Source: JACVRM01 sp963839815 (GTDB lineage: Bacteria > Actinomycetota > Thermoleophilia > Gaiellales > Gaiellaceae). Taken from it: DNA of 64,000 nt. The position numbers and the translations under genes were made by a program. How positions within the stretch are numbered: the first letter of the stretch is position 1; every line of letters begins with the position of its first letter. This document shows, in pieces, positions 30,743-41,570 of this stretch. The notes below the pieces were generated by a model that was not told where the DNA came from, made no database searches, and saw nothing but the letters and a program-made list of their open reading frames with translations. The stretch lies in assembly GCA_963839815.1 (NCBI GenBank), contig CAWIWF010000006.1, forward strand, positions 1,178,001 to 1,242,000. Reading direction: 5' to 3'.

Positions 30743-31708
30743 ATGGCCGCGGAGCCGCTCAAGCCCGTCTATCTCCTCACCGGCGGCGATCGCCCGAAGA
30801 TCGACCGGGCCCTGGCCCGGCTGCGAGCACGCTTTCAGGAGAGCGCCGTCGAGCATCTGGATGGGGAGGCGACGTCGGGCGAGGAGACCGTCGCTGCCTG
30901 CAACGCCCTCGGCCTGTTCGGCGGCGGAGGCCGGCTCGTGATCGTTGCCGGGATCGACCGCTGGAAGGCCGCCGACGTGAAGGCCGTGACCGCCTACGCC
31001 GACGATCCGACCCCCGAGACGGTGCTCGCGCTCGTCGCCGAGGGGATCAAGCCGGATGCGCCGCTCGCGAAGGCGGTTGCGAAGGCTGGTGACGTGCTCG
31101 CCTGGGACGTCTCCAAGCGGCGCGTGCCGGGCTGGGTTGCCGAGCAGTTCAAGCGGCTCGGGATCCCTGCGGACCGGGCCGCCTGCGAGCTCCTGGTCGA
31201 GCTGGTGGGCGAGAATCTGGGTGAGCTCGAGGCCGAGATCGAGAAGCTCGCGACCTGGTCGGCAGGCGACCCGGTCGGCTCGCGCGAGGTCGAGCTGCTC
31301 GCCGTCCACACGCGCGAGCTGCCGTCGTGGGGGCTCTCGGACGCCTGGGGCTCACGCGAGGTCGCCGACGTGCTCAGCGCCTACGACGCAGACGTCCACC
31401 GGATGGAGCCGTTTCTGGTCGGCGCCCGGCTCGCCTCGCACGTGACCCTGGTGCGGCGTGCGCAGCGCCTCGCCGAGGCGGGGAAGCAGACGAAGGAGAT
31501 CGCGAAGGAGCTCGGCGTGCACGAGTTCCGGGTGCGCAAGGCGCTCGCGCATGCGGATCGCTACACGCCGGATGAGCTCGACGCGGCCCTGGTCAGGCTG
31601 GCCGGGCTCGACGCGGCGCTGAAGGGCGGTAGCAGGCGCCCGGCTGAGCTCGAGCTCGAACTGGCGCTCGTCGACGTGACGCGGCCGCGCGCTGTCGCGA
31701 CTGCCTGA
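30743..31708 (+). CDS. holA: DNA polymerase III delta subunit
   Basis: A 321-aa clamp-loader subunit that opens the beta sliding clamp. VYLLTGGDRPKIDRALARL at the start and the AAA+-like fold with GGRLVIVAGIDRWK and LGELEAEIEKLATW fit the HolA family. The C-terminal helical domain has ASHVTLVRRAQRLAEAG and KELGVHEFRVRKALAHA. Position next to comEC and rpsT is conserved in many bacteria and supports the call. It is convergent with rpsT: TGA at 31706-31708 is followed at once by CTA, the rpsT stop. Confidence 0.9.
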   Translation: MAAEPLKPVYLLTGGDRPKIDRALARLRARFQESAVEHLDGEATSGEETVAACNALGLFGGGGRLVIVAGIDRWKAADVKAVTAYADDPTPETVLALVAEGIKPDAPLAKAVAKAGDVLAWDVSKRRVPGWVAEQFKRLGIPADRAACELLVELVGENLGELEAEIEKLATWSAGDPVGSREVELLAVHTRELPSWGLSDAWGSREVADVLSAYDADVHRMEPFLVGARLASHVTLVRRAQRLAEAGKQTKEIAKELGVHEFRVRKALAHADRYTPDELDAALVRLAGLDAALKGGSRRPAELELELALVDVTRPRAVATA

Positions 31709-31972
31709 CTAGCTCTTCGGCGTGACGAGGCGCGCCGCTTGCGCCTTCTTGCGCGCGGCGAGGTTGCGGTGGATGGCGCCCCGGGCGGCTGCCCGGTCGA
31801 TCCACTGCTGGAGCCGGCGGTGCTCGTTTGTGACCTGCGCTTCGTCGCCGTCCTGGACGGCGGTCTCGAGACGGCGCGTGAGCGTCCTGATCGTCGAGCG
31901 GTAGCGCAGGTTCTCGATCCGCTCGCGAGCGGCGGTCCGGACGCGTTTTCGCTGTTGCTTGATGTTCGCCAT
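31709..31972 (-). CDS. rpsT: 30S ribosomal protein S20
   Basis: An 87-aa basic protein beginning MANIKQQRKRVRTAARERIE, the conserved S20 N-terminus, and ending NLAARKKAQAARLVTPKS. S20 binds 16S rRNA early in 30S assembly. ATG 31972 is fixed by this N-terminus, although the frame stays open further upstream. The leader holds a terminator-like hairpin ending 6 nt before the start (separate entry), which may regulate it. Confidence 0.95.
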   Translation of the reverse strand: MANIKQQRKRVRTAARERIENLRYRSTIRTLTRRLETAVQDGDEAQVTNEHRRLQQWIDRAAARGAIHRNLAARKKAQAARLVTPKS

Positions 31973-31978
31973 GGCGTG

Positions 31979-31999
31979 AAAACGCCCGCACTGGCGGGC
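31979..31999 (-). promoter_or_regulatory. rpsT: terminator-like hairpin in rpsT leader
   Basis: Read on the minus strand: GCCCGC-CAGT-GCGGGC-G-TTTT, then CACGCC and the rpsT ATG. A six-pair GC stem with a short T-run directly before the gene could act as an attenuator or as an S20-responsive leader; it could equally help terminate rightward transcription from holA. Confidence 0.5.
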
Positions 32000-32005
32000 T
32001 GCGGG

Positions 32006-32011
32006 ATGGTA
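32006..32011 (-). promoter_or_regulatory. rpsT: -10 element of rpsT
   Basis: TACCAT on the minus strand would start transcription near 31999, at the base of the leader hairpin. No convincing -35 is visible. Confidence 0.35.
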
Positions 32012-32322
32012 CCAGAGCCTGTAGGCAGCCGTCCGCGGCGGGCCGCCGGCGGGGTTCTGAACGCCGCGCTGCCGGCCCAGGTTGCTGCACCGCGGGGCGG
32101 GCAGCGCGGGCACGCAGTCCCTGGCACACATCCGGCACGCTCCCGCTACACCCGCGTGCGCGGATCGCGAGTACCGTCAGCACCGGGGAGGGGGAGTGGT
32201 GGCCTCCCGGCGGCCCCGTCTCGAGAGGGCAGGTCCGCGCGGGACGGGGGGTGGCTCCCCGGAGCAGCGCTCAAACGGCCACGGGGCGTCTCGCGACGGA
32301 GTCTGACGGCCTGGGGCCTCCC

Positions 32323-32328
32323 TATACT
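32323..32328 (+). promoter_or_regulatory. murJ: -10 element of murJ
   Basis: TATACT, a near-consensus -10, ends 8 nt before the ATG at 32337, so the transcript should be leaderless or nearly so. Confidence 0.6.
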
Positions 32329-32336
32329 CGCGCGCA

Positions 32337-33899
32337 ATGGAGGCTCGGGCCAGGGAGCGGCCGCTCGCCTGGTCGACGGCGGTCTTCTCGCTTGCGACGG
32401 CGCTCTCGCGGGTGCTCGGGCTCGTGCGCGAGATCGTCGCCCGCTACTTCTTCGGCACCGTCGGCGCCATCAACGCGTTCGAGGTCGCCTTCCTGATCCC
32501 GAACACGGTCCGAGCGCTCGTGGCCGACGCTGCGCTCTCGGGCGCCTTCGTCCCCGTCTTCAGCGAGTTGCTCGAGCGGGGAGAGCGGGCGCGGGCCTGG
32601 CGGGTCGCCTCGAGCCTCTTCTGGCTGATGCTGCTGGCGCTGAGCGGCATCACCGCGCTGTTCATCCTCACGGCGCCCTGGGTGATGGCGGCCTTCGGCT
32701 ACGGCTCGCTCGCGACCGGCCTCGCGCGCGTCCTCTTCCCGATCGTGGTGCTGCTCGGCCTGTTCGGGATCCTCGTCGGCATCCTCAACAGCTACGGGCA
32801 CTTCGCCGTCCCGGCGCTGACCCCCGTCTTCTGGAACCTGGCGATCATCCTCGGGCTCGTCGTCGGCGTGCCGCAGGCCGACGGCGCCGACGCCGAGCTC
32901 TACGTCTACGCCGTCGCCATCCTCGTCGGCACAGTCATTCAGCTCGTCTTGCCGATCCCCTGGTTACGGGGTCGCGACGGTCGGCTCCACGTGGTCATCG
33001 ACTGGCGCGACCCGGCCGTCAGGCGCACGTTCGTGCTGATGCTGCCGATCACGATCGGCCTCGGCCTGATCAACATCAACGCCGTCGTTGACACCTTCTT
33101 CGCCGCCCGGCTGATCGACGCGAACCAGGCGCCGAGTGCGATCAACGCCGCATTCCGCCTCTACATGCTTCCGCAGGGGATGTTCTCGGTGGCCGTCGCG
33201 ACGGTGCTGTTCCCGGCGCTCTCCCGGCTCGCGACCCGTGCCGACATGCCGGCGTTCAAGGCCACGGTGTCGGTCGGTGTCCGCCAGATCGCCTTCCTCC
33301 TGGTGCCGGCGAGCGTCGTCTCTGCCGTGCTGGCCGAGCCGATCGTGAGGCTCGTCTACCAGCGCGGCGAGTTCACTCCCGACCAGACGCCCGTCGTCGC
33401 CGGCGCACTGGCGGCGTTCTCCCTCGGGCTCGTCTTCAACGGCTTCATGTTGATGCTGATCCGCGCCTTCTTCAGTCTCCAGCGCCCGTGGCTGCCGACC
33501 TGGGTCGCACTGGCCAACCTCGGGCTGAACGCCGTTCTCGACGCCGTGCTCTATCCCGTCGGCGTCTGGGGGCTGCCGCTCGCGACGTCGCTCGTGAACA
33601 TCGCGGGGACGGCAGCGTTGCTCGTGCTGCTGCGCCGCGAGATCGGCCCGCTGGACTTCCGCGCCACTGCATCGGCCACCCTGAGGATCGCCGTCGCGAG
33701 CGTGCCGCTCGCGGGCGCCGCGCTTGTCGTCTGGTGGGGGCTCGACGAGGCACTCGGCCGCTCGTTCGTCGCCCAGCTCGTGTCCGTCACGGCCGCCATC
33801 TTGGCCGGTGGCGCCGTCTACCTGGCGGCCTGTCGGGCGCTCGGAGTGCGCGAGTTGCAGGCGCTACTCTCACTTCGGGGTCGCTTCGGCCGCTCCTGA
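32337..33899 (+). CDS. murJ: lipid II flippase MurJ
   Basis: A 520-aa MATE-like membrane protein with ~14 hydrophobic helices that moves lipid-linked peptidoglycan precursors across the membrane. TALSRVLGLVREIVARYFFG and NTVRALVADAALSGAFVPVFSEL are the MurJ/MviN N-terminal motifs. ALSRLATRADMPAFKA and the helix-8 region LAEPIVRLVYQRGEF also match. Actinobacterial MurJ often has a C-terminal pseudokinase extension; this one does not. It lies 6 bp upstream of lepA. Confidence 0.93.
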   Translation: MEARARERPLAWSTAVFSLATALSRVLGLVREIVARYFFGTVGAINAFEVAFLIPNTVRALVADAALSGAFVPVFSELLERGERARAWRVASSLFWLMLLALSGITALFILTAPWVMAAFGYGSLATGLARVLFPIVVLLGLFGILVGILNSYGHFAVPALTPVFWNLAIILGLVVGVPQADGADAELYVYAVAILVGTVIQLVLPIPWLRGRDGRLHVVIDWRDPAVRRTFVLMLPITIGLGLININAVVDTFFAARLIDANQAPSAINAAFRLYMLPQGMFSVAVATVLFPALSRLATRADMPAFKATVSVGVRQIAFLLVPASVVSAVLAEPIVRLVYQRGEFTPDQTPVVAGALAAFSLGLVFNGFMLMLIRAFFSLQRPWLPTWVALANLGLNAVLDAVLYPVGVWGLPLATSLVNIAGTAALLVLLRREIGPLDFRATASATLRIAVASVPLAGAALVVWWGLDEALGRSFVAQLVSVTAAILAGGAVYLAACRALGVRELQALLSLRGRFGRS

Positions 33900-33905
33900 G
33901 CACCC

Positions 33906-35693
<1,788 letters not shown>

Positions 35694-35775
35694 GAGCCCG
35701 GGGCGCGCAAGCACAGTGCGTCCGAGCGGACGCGCGCGTCGTGCTCGCTCCCGCCGGCACGCCGGAGCCCGCCCG

Positions 35776-36903
35776 GTGAGCGGCGTCCGCCACCTGTACG
35801 TCCACCTGCCCTTCTGCGCCCACCGCTGCGGGTACTGCGACTTCGTCACCGCCGTGGGGCGGCACGAGCAGCATGGCGCCTATGTCGACGCCCTGCTCGC
35901 GGAGCTCGAGCTCGAGCGACACTTGCTCGACCCGCAGCTCGAGACCGTGTTCCTCGGCGGCGGCACCCCGACCTTCACAGCACCGGCGGAGCTCAGCCGA
36001 CTGCTCGGCAGGCTCCCTGCGGCCGGGGAGCTGACGGTCGAGGCGAACCCCGAGACGGTGACGGCGGAGCTCGCGGAGCTCCTGCGAAGGGCGGGCGTCA
36101 ACCGCGTCTCGCTCGGTGCTCAGAGCTTCCAGCCGCATCTGCTCGCGACCCTCGAGCGCCGCGCCTCGCCGGCTGACATCCGGAGCGCCGCCTACGCTCT
36201 ACGCGATGCCAATGTTGACAACATCTCGCTGGATCTCATCTATGGCATTCCGGGTCAGAGCCTCGCCGACCTCGAACGCGACCTGGACGCGGCGGTGGCG
36301 CTCGAGCCCGAGCACCTCTCCTGCTACGAGCTCGAGGCCAAGCCCGGCACCCGGTTCACGCACGCGTACGGAGGCGAATTGGCCCGGCAGGCTGCGGCGC
36401 TCGAGGGCTACTTCGAGCGCGTGGTGGAGCGGCTCACCGGTGCGGGCTACCGCTGGTATGAGACGGCCAACTTCTGCCTGCCGGCGCAGGCCGCCGGCGG
36501 CCGAGACCTGCGGGCGCAGCACAACCTCGGCTACTGGCGCGGCCGCGACTACCTGGGGATCGGGGTCGGCGCGGTCTCCACCGTCGCCGGCGAGCGCTGG
36601 CGCAACGCTTCCAGCATCGGCGGCTATCTCGGCTCGCTCGCCGCCGGGCGACGGCCGGCGCGCGAGCACGAGTCGCTCGAACCGGCCACCCAGGCAATCG
36701 AGCGGGTCATGCTCGGCCTGCGGCTCGACGAGCCGCTGCCGCTCTCAGGCCTCGAAGGGGCACTCGATGCGCGTGCCCTCGAACGCGTCGCTCGGCTCGG
36801 CCTGGCGCGCCGCGAGCGCGACGAGCGCGACCGCGACGTGCTCAGCCTGACGCGCCGCGGCCGCCTGCTCGGTGGTGGCGTCACGGCCGAGCTCGTCGCC
36901 TGA
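35776..36903 (+). CDS. hemW: HemW-like radical SAM protein
   Basis: A 375-aa radical-SAM enzyme. VHLPFCAHRCGYCDFVTAV has the CX3CX2C cluster, VFLGGGTPTF the SAM-binding glycine strand, and NRVSLGAQSF and ISLDLIYGIPGQSLADLE the family signatures. The C-terminal HemN domain is present. HemW binds heme and is a heme chaperone rather than a true coproporphyrinogen oxidase; the enzyme proper has a longer N-terminus. GTG 35776 puts the start just before the conserved beta-strand. hrcA follows after ~40 bp. Confidence 0.9.
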   Translation: MSGVRHLYVHLPFCAHRCGYCDFVTAVGRHEQHGAYVDALLAELELERHLLDPQLETVFLGGGTPTFTAPAELSRLLGRLPAAGELTVEANPETVTAELAELLRRAGVNRVSLGAQSFQPHLLATLERRASPADIRSAAYALRDANVDNISLDLIYGIPGQSLADLERDLDAAVALEPEHLSCYELEAKPGTRFTHAYGGELARQAAALEGYFERVVERLTGAGYRWYETANFCLPAQAAGGRDLRAQHNLGYWRGRDYLGIGVGAVSTVAGERWRNASSIGGYLGSLAAGRRPAREHESLEPATQAIERVMLGLRLDEPLPLSGLEGALDARALERVARLGLARRERDERDRDVLSLTRRGRLLGGGVTAELVA

Positions 36904-36931
36904 CCTGGATGGCGTTTCGCCTGCACACACG

Positions 36932-36937
36932 TACAAT
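36932..36937 (+). promoter_or_regulatory. hrcA: -10 element of hrcA
   Basis: TACAAT ends 6 nt before the ATG at 36944, indicating a leaderless message. No CIRCE inverted repeat is seen here. Confidence 0.55.
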
Positions 36938-36943
36938 TCATCG

Positions 36944-37982
36944 ATGACGACAGCGAGCGCCGTCCTGAGTGAGCGGCAGCGCCACATCCTCCGCCGCGTG
37001 GTCGAGGAGTACGTCGTCACGCGCCAGCCCGTCGGGTCCAGACATCTCGTCGAGCGTGGCGGGCTGGGCGTCTCACCGTCGACCGTCCGCGCCGAGCTGG
37101 CCGAGCTCGAGGCGCGCGAGTTGCTGACCCACCCGCACACCTCCGCCGGCAGGATCCCCACCGAGCGCGGCTACCGGCTCTACGTGGACGACCTGCTCGG
37201 GCAACTCGGCCGTCCGACCGGCTTTCCCCTCGACCTGACCGCGGTCGGCGGCGAGGTCGACGACACGCTGCAGGCAGCCACCGAAGCGCTGTCGGGCCTG
37301 ACGCGGCTGCTCGCGCTCGTCTCGGCGCCTCCGCTCGACGCGGCCGCGGTCCGGCACGTCGAGGTCCTCACGCTGCAGCCGCAGCTGGCCATGGTGGTGG
37401 TGATCACCTCGACGGGCGGGGTCAGCAAGCGGGTCGTCCAGTTCGAGGGCGTGCTCGACCCCGGCCTGCCGAAGTGGGCCGGCGACTACCTCAACGACCA
37501 GGTGATCGGGCTCAAGCTCGGCACGCACGCCCTGCGCCAGCGCTTCGACGACCCCTCCCTGTCGCCGGCCGAGCGCGAGTTCCTCGCCGAGCTCTGGCCG
37601 GCGTTCACCGGGCTCGCCGCAGATGACCGCCGCCTGTTCGTGGGTGGCGCCGCCGAGCTCCTGAACGACCTCCGCGCTCGAGGACTTCGCCAGCTACCGC
37701 AGCCTCCTGGAGGTGCTGGAGCGGCGGGTCGCCCTGCTCGACCTGCTCGCCGGCGTCTTCCAGCCCGGCCGGCCGGTGGTGCGCGTCGGACCCGAGCTCG
37801 ACCATCCCGGGCTCGAGGACGTGTCGCTCGTCGGTGCCGCCTACGGCGTCGCCAACCGGACTCTCGGGGCGGTCAGCCTGCTCGGGCCGCTGCGGATGGA
37901 CTACGCGACCGCAATCCAGTCGGTTCGGGCCGCCGCGACGGAGCTGTCACGCTTTGTCGAGTCGTACTACGACGAGAACTGA
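36944..37982 (+). CDS. hrcA: heat-inducible transcription repressor HrcA (one frameshift)
   Basis: A repressor of chaperone genes that binds CIRCE operators. The N-terminal winged helix covers residues ~1-75 (RRVVEEYVVTRQPVGSRHL; GVSPSTVRAELAELEARELL; HPHTSAGRIPTERGYRLYVD, the HrcA signature). The GAF-like dimerisation domain follows. The frame breaks near 37675-37681: LLNDLRA resumes as EDFASYRSLLEVLERRVALL after dropping one base, then continues to VSLVGAAYGVANRTLGAVSLLGP and the stop. Corrected length is ~345 aa, normal. dnaJ lies downstream past a small opposite-strand gene. Confidence 0.9.
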
Positions 37983-37988
37983 CGCCGC

Positions 37989-38399
37989 TCAGCGCAGGGC
38001 AGCCTGGTTGCGGATGCCCATGCCCCCGAGGGCGACCATGCCGAAGCGGCGGTAGAAGGGCTCGAGCTCGGCGTCACAGGACAGATCGACCATGTACAGG
38101 TCGGCGAGGGCGTCGAGCAGCCGGCGCACCAGCTCGCTCCCGATCCCGCGGCCGCGGTACGCGGGCAGCACCTCGAGCAGCGGGATCGAGGCACTGAGGA
38201 CGCCGTCGCCGTTCGCCGTGACGAACCCGACCACTCGCCCGTCTCGCCGCCGCGCCAGGAGCACGTGGTCGCTGCCTCGCAGGAGGGCGAGATGCCGCTT
38301 CGGGGAGGGTGCGACCGGCCATCCCTCGAAGAACCCGCTGAGCTGCTCCAAGCGGACGTCGCTGACGCTCGTCTCGTAGCGAATCTCGTCGCCGTGCAC
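37989..38399 (-). CDS. GNAT-family N-acetyltransferase
   Basis: A 136-aa acyl-CoA-dependent acetyltransferase. PLLEVLPAYRGRGIGSELVRRL is motif A, with the acetyl-CoA loop RGRGIG; ELEPFYRRFGMVAL is motif B. The N-terminal beta strands (DHVLLARRRDGRVVGFVTAN) are typical. GTG start. It sits on the opposite strand between hrcA and dnaJ, convergent with the former and divergent from the latter. The substrate is unknown. Confidence 0.8.
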   Translation of the reverse strand: MHGDEIRYETSVSDVRLEQLSGFFEGWPVAPSPKRHLALLRGSDHVLLARRRDGRVVGFVTANGDGVLSASIPLLEVLPAYRGRGIGSELVRRLLDALADLYMVDLSCDAELEPFYRRFGMVALGGMGIRNQAALR

Positions 38400-38472
38400 G
38401 GTGGGCGGATCGTACGCCCGGCGGTGCGTCGAGTGCGCCGGGGCGCGGCCCGGGACCGGCCGTGCACGGAGC

Positions 38473-38478
38473 TACGCT
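38473..38478 (+). promoter_or_regulatory. dnaJ: -10 element of dnaJ
   Basis: TACGCT ends 7 nt before the GTG at 38486. No complete CIRCE operator was found between 38400 and 38486. Confidence 0.5.
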
Positions 38479-38485
38479 TCGACTC

Positions 38486-39601
38486 GTGGCGACCACCGAA
38501 CGCGACTACTACGAGGTGCTCGGCGTCGCGCGCGGCGCCGAGCAGGCAGAGATCAAGCGTGCCTTCCGCCGGCTGGCGCGCGAGCTCCACCCGGACGTGT
38601 CCGACGCGCCTGACGCCAAGGAGCGCTTCGCCGAGCTGGCGGAGGCCTACGAGGTGCTGTCGAAGACCGAGACGCGCGAGCTGTACGACCGCTTCGGTCA
38701 CGCGGGCCTGCGGGGCGGCGGCTTCCAGCCCAGCCACTTCGACCTCGGCAACCTGGCGGACATCTTCTCCGCGTTCTTCGGCGACGACCTGCTCGGCGGC
38801 CGGGGCGCGCGCCGCGCGCGGGGTGCCGACGTCGCCGCCCGCGTCGACATCAGCCTGCGCGAGGCGGCGAGCGGCGTCACCACCGACGTGCCGTTCCCCG
38901 TCTCGCTCACCTGCACCCACTGCGACGGCGAGGGCGCGGAGCCCGGGACGCTCGTCGAGCGCTGCGCGACCTGCGGTGGCGCCGGTCGCGTGAGCCAGGT
39001 CTCACGAAGCGCCTTCGGCGAGTTCGTTCGCACAGGCGCGTGCCCAACCTGCGCCGGAGCGGGCCGGCTGATCTCGCAGCCGTGCAGCATCTGTGACGGG
39101 GAGGGCCGCGTGGTCGAGGAGCGCTCGCTCGAGGTCGACATCCCACCCGGGATCCACGACGGGCAGCGCATCCGTCTGGGCGGCGAAGGCCATGCAGGCG
39201 TGCTCGGCGGGCGCCCCGGCGACGTCTATGTCGATGTGCACGTGCGCTCCGACCCGGACTTCGTGCGTCAGGGCGACGACATCTTCTCGACCGTCTCGCT
39301 GACGATGACCCAGGCGGCGCTCGGCACCACGGTCACGGTGCCGACCCTCGACGGCGAGTCCGAGCTGCGCTTCGAGCCCGGCACCCAGCCAGGCCAGGTG
39401 ACCGTGCTGCGAGGGCGCGGCATGCCGGTGCTCCAGGGGTTCGGCCGCGGCGACCACCGCGTGCTCGTCAACGTCGCCGTCCCGCGCCACCTCTCCGCCG
39501 AGCAGCGCCGGCTGCTGGAGCAGTTCGAGCAGGGCGAGCGGCCCGAGACCTACGAGGAGGACGAGGGCTTCTTCGACAAGATCAAGAGCGCCTTCCGCTG
39601 A
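38486..39601 (+). CDS. dnaJ: DnaJ co-chaperone
   Basis: A 371-aa Hsp40. The J domain is at residues ~6-70 (YYEVLGVARGAEQAEIKRAF; the HPD tripeptide in RELHPDVSDAP). A short Gly/Phe linker follows. Four zinc-binding CxxCxGxG-type repeats are present (CTHCDGEG, CATCGGAG, CPTCAGAG, CSICDGEG). The C-terminal client-binding beta domains come next (GEGHAGVLGGRPGDVYVDVH). It stimulates the ATPase of DnaK and delivers unfolded substrates. Association with hrcA suggests the dnaJ2-hrcA arrangement of actinobacteria, with dnaK elsewhere. Confidence 0.95.
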   Translation: MATTERDYYEVLGVARGAEQAEIKRAFRRLARELHPDVSDAPDAKERFAELAEAYEVLSKTETRELYDRFGHAGLRGGGFQPSHFDLGNLADIFSAFFGDDLLGGRGARRARGADVAARVDISLREAASGVTTDVPFPVSLTCTHCDGEGAEPGTLVERCATCGGAGRVSQVSRSAFGEFVRTGACPTCAGAGRLISQPCSICDGEGRVVEERSLEVDIPPGIHDGQRIRLGGEGHAGVLGGRPGDVYVDVHVRSDPDFVRQGDDIFSTVSLTMTQAALGTTVTVPTLDGESELRFEPGTQPGQVTVLRGRGMPVLQGFGRGDHRVLVNVAVPRHLSAEQRRLLEQFEQGERPETYEEDEGFFDKIKSAFR

Positions 39602-39627
39602 CGGAGCTCGTCCGCGCCTCGGTCGTC

Positions 39628-40356
39628 GTGTCTGCGGCGGACGCGGAGGCGCTCGTCGCGCGACTGCTCGAGCTGGTGCCTGCCGGCCATGAGCTCGTCG
39701 AGCGGCCCGACGGCATCGAGATCGCCGTCTACGTGCCGCCGTCCGAGCTTGCGCGCGTGCAGCAGGAGCTGCCACCGCTCGAGACTGCGCCCGTCGAGCC
39801 GGGCTGGCGGGATGCCTGGCGGCGCTTCCACCGGCCCGCCGTCGTCGGCTCGCTCTGGATCGGGCCCCCGTGGGAGCAGCCGCCGGAGGAGCTCCAGGCG
39901 GTGGTCATCGACCCCGGCCGTGCCTTCGGCACGGGCGCGCACCCGACCACTCGGCTCTGCCTCGACCTCGTGCAGAGCCTTCCCCGCGGCAGCCTGATCG
40001 ATGCCGGCTGCGGCTCCGGCGTGCTCGCGATCGCTGCCGTTCGGCTCGGATTCGACCCCGTACTCGCCCTCGACGTCGATCCGGACGCCGTCGAGGTCGC
40101 TCGCCGAAACGCGGAGGCCAACGGTGTCCGCATCGACGCCCGCGTGGCGGACGCGACGACCTCGCCCCCGCCGGCCGACGTCGTCGTGGCGAACATCGAG
40201 CTTGCCGCCGTCGAGCAGATCGCCGCGCGGGCGAGGGCCGGCCTGCTGGTCACCTCCGGGTACCTGGCCGAGGACATCCCGGTGCTCCGGGGCCGGCGGC
40301 GCCTCGAGCGGCGGCTGCTCGACGGCTGGGCGGCCGATCTCTCGGCTCCGCAGTAG
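39628..40356 (+). CDS. prmA: ribosomal protein L11 methyltransferase family protein
   Basis: A 242-aa SAM-dependent methyltransferase. DPGRAFGTGAHPTTRLCLDL is the PrmA signature, LIDAGCGSGVLAIAAVRLG is SAM motif I and VVANIE the post-II loop. It should trimethylate ribosomal protein L11. The family normally begins with TELxRxxVxV; the matching residues TELVRASVVV lie just upstream in frame (39601-39630) without an ATG, GTG or TTG. Translation may therefore start at CTG 39598, which overlaps the dnaJ stop; GTG 39628 is the conservative choice. Confidence 0.88.
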   Translation: MSAADAEALVARLLELVPAGHELVERPDGIEIAVYVPPSELARVQQELPPLETAPVEPGWRDAWRRFHRPAVVGSLWIGPPWEQPPEELQAVVIDPGRAFGTGAHPTTRLCLDLVQSLPRGSLIDAGCGSGVLAIAAVRLGFDPVLALDVDPDAVEVARRNAEANGVRIDARVADATTSPPPADVVVANIELAAVEQIAARARAGLLVTSGYLAEDIPVLRGRRRLERRLLDGWAADLSAPQ

Positions 40357-40369
40357 CATTCGGCCGACC

Positions 40370-41568
40370 GTGGCGCGCTTCTCGGTCACCTTCCTCGGCT
40401 GCAAGGTCTCGCACACGGACGCGCAGGCACTCCGGGAGCGATTGCTCGCCGACGGACACGTCGAGTCGGGAGACGGTCGCGCCGAGGTCGCCGTCGTCAA
40501 CGCCTGCTGCGTCACGCACGAGGCGGTGCGCAAGTCCCGCAAGGCTGCCGCCCGGGCGGCCCGCACGCACCGTCGCGTGTATGTCACGGGCTGCGGCGCC
40601 AACCTCGCCGGAGCCGCGTTCGAGGCGCTCCCCGACAACGTGGTCGTCGTCGCCCGTCCGAGCGAGGAGACTCCGGCGGCGGTCGCCGGGGACGTCGGCG
40701 CCGTCGCCTGCGTGCAGGCCGAGAGCAGGCTCGACCGCGTGCGAGCGTTCCTGAAGGTGCAGGACGGCTGCAGCTTCTCGTGCAACTTCTGCGTCGTCCC
40801 GCTCGTCCGTGGGGCCTCGCGATCCCGCTCCGCCGACGCCGTGCTCGCCGAGGCGCGCCGCCGGATCGGCCAGGGACACCGCGAGCTCGTCCTGACCGGG
40901 ATCAACCTCGGCTGCTACCGCGACCGCGAGCGCGGCTACCGCCTGCCGCGCCTGATCCGGGAGCTCGGCGCGCTGCCCGGGCTCGCCCGGCTTCGGCTCT
41001 CGTCCATCGAGGTCAACCACGTCGACGACGAGCTCCCCGGGCGCTGCGCGAGACGCCGGTGGTCGGGAGGCACTTGCACGTGCCCCTCCAGTCGGGCGAC
41101 GACGACGTGCTCCGCTCGATGGCGAGGCGGTACCGGGTGTCGACCTTTCTGCAACGCGCCGAGAAGCTCGCCGACTTCAACCTCACGACCGACGTCATCG
41201 TCGGCTTTCCGACGGAGGACGAGCGGGCGTTCGAGCAGACGCTGGCCGCCGTTCGCGCCGCGGGCATCACCAAGGTTCACGTCTTCCCGTACTCGCCCCG
41301 TCCCGGGACGGCGACGGCGGCGACCGACACCGTGCCGGCGGCCGTCAAGCGCGAGCGGAGCGCCCGCCTGCGCGCGCTCTCGCACGAGGCGTGCCTCGGC
41401 CGCTGGCGCACGAAGATCGGCGCCGACGACCTCGTGCTCGTCGACCGGCCGGGCCGCGGCTACGGCGACGACTACTCGCCGTGGCTGCTCGACGAAGAGG
41501 CGCCCGTGGGAGCGCTTATGCCCGTGCGCGGCGCGGCGGTCACCGACGACGGCGTCCTGGCCGCCTAG
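40370..41568 (+). CDS. mtaB: MtaB-like tRNA methylthiotransferase (one frameshift)
   Basis: A radical-SAM methylthiotransferase modifying N6-threonylcarbamoyladenosine in tRNA. The N-terminal UPF0004 domain has three cluster cysteines (TFLGCKVS, NACCVTHEA, VTGCGAN). The radical-SAM domain has VQDGCSFSCNFCVVPLVRG. The frame breaks at the CCCC/GGG run 41034-41042: SSIEVNHVDDEL resumes as ALRETPVVGRHLHVPLQSG after adding one base, the only -1 type break in the window. Corrected length ~399 aa. It could be another MiaB-family member, but FLGCKV and the spacing favour MtaB. Confidence 0.85.
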
Positions 41569-41570
41569 CA

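Larger units (their letters stand above)
31973..32336. other. 364-bp spacer between divergent rpsT and murJ
   Basis: Apart from the rpsT leader/promoter and the murJ -10, I see no convincing gene; short ORFs here have no recognisable features. On the minus strand 32123-32160 contains GTGCCGG and TGTGTGCC, related to the recurrent intergenic motif. Confidence 0.6.

Noticed and set aside
31979..31999. Rho-independent terminator for holA on the plus strand
   Set aside because: On the plus strand the hairpin is preceded by AAAA and not followed by T, so it is not a rightward intrinsic terminator; the T-run exists only on the minus strand.
36901..38486. CIRCE operator for HrcA near hrcA or dnaJ
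   Set aside because: No TTAGCACTC-N9-GAGTGCTAA-like dyad was found; GAGTGC near 38429 lacks a left half. HrcA targets are probably elsewhere (groESL or dnaK).
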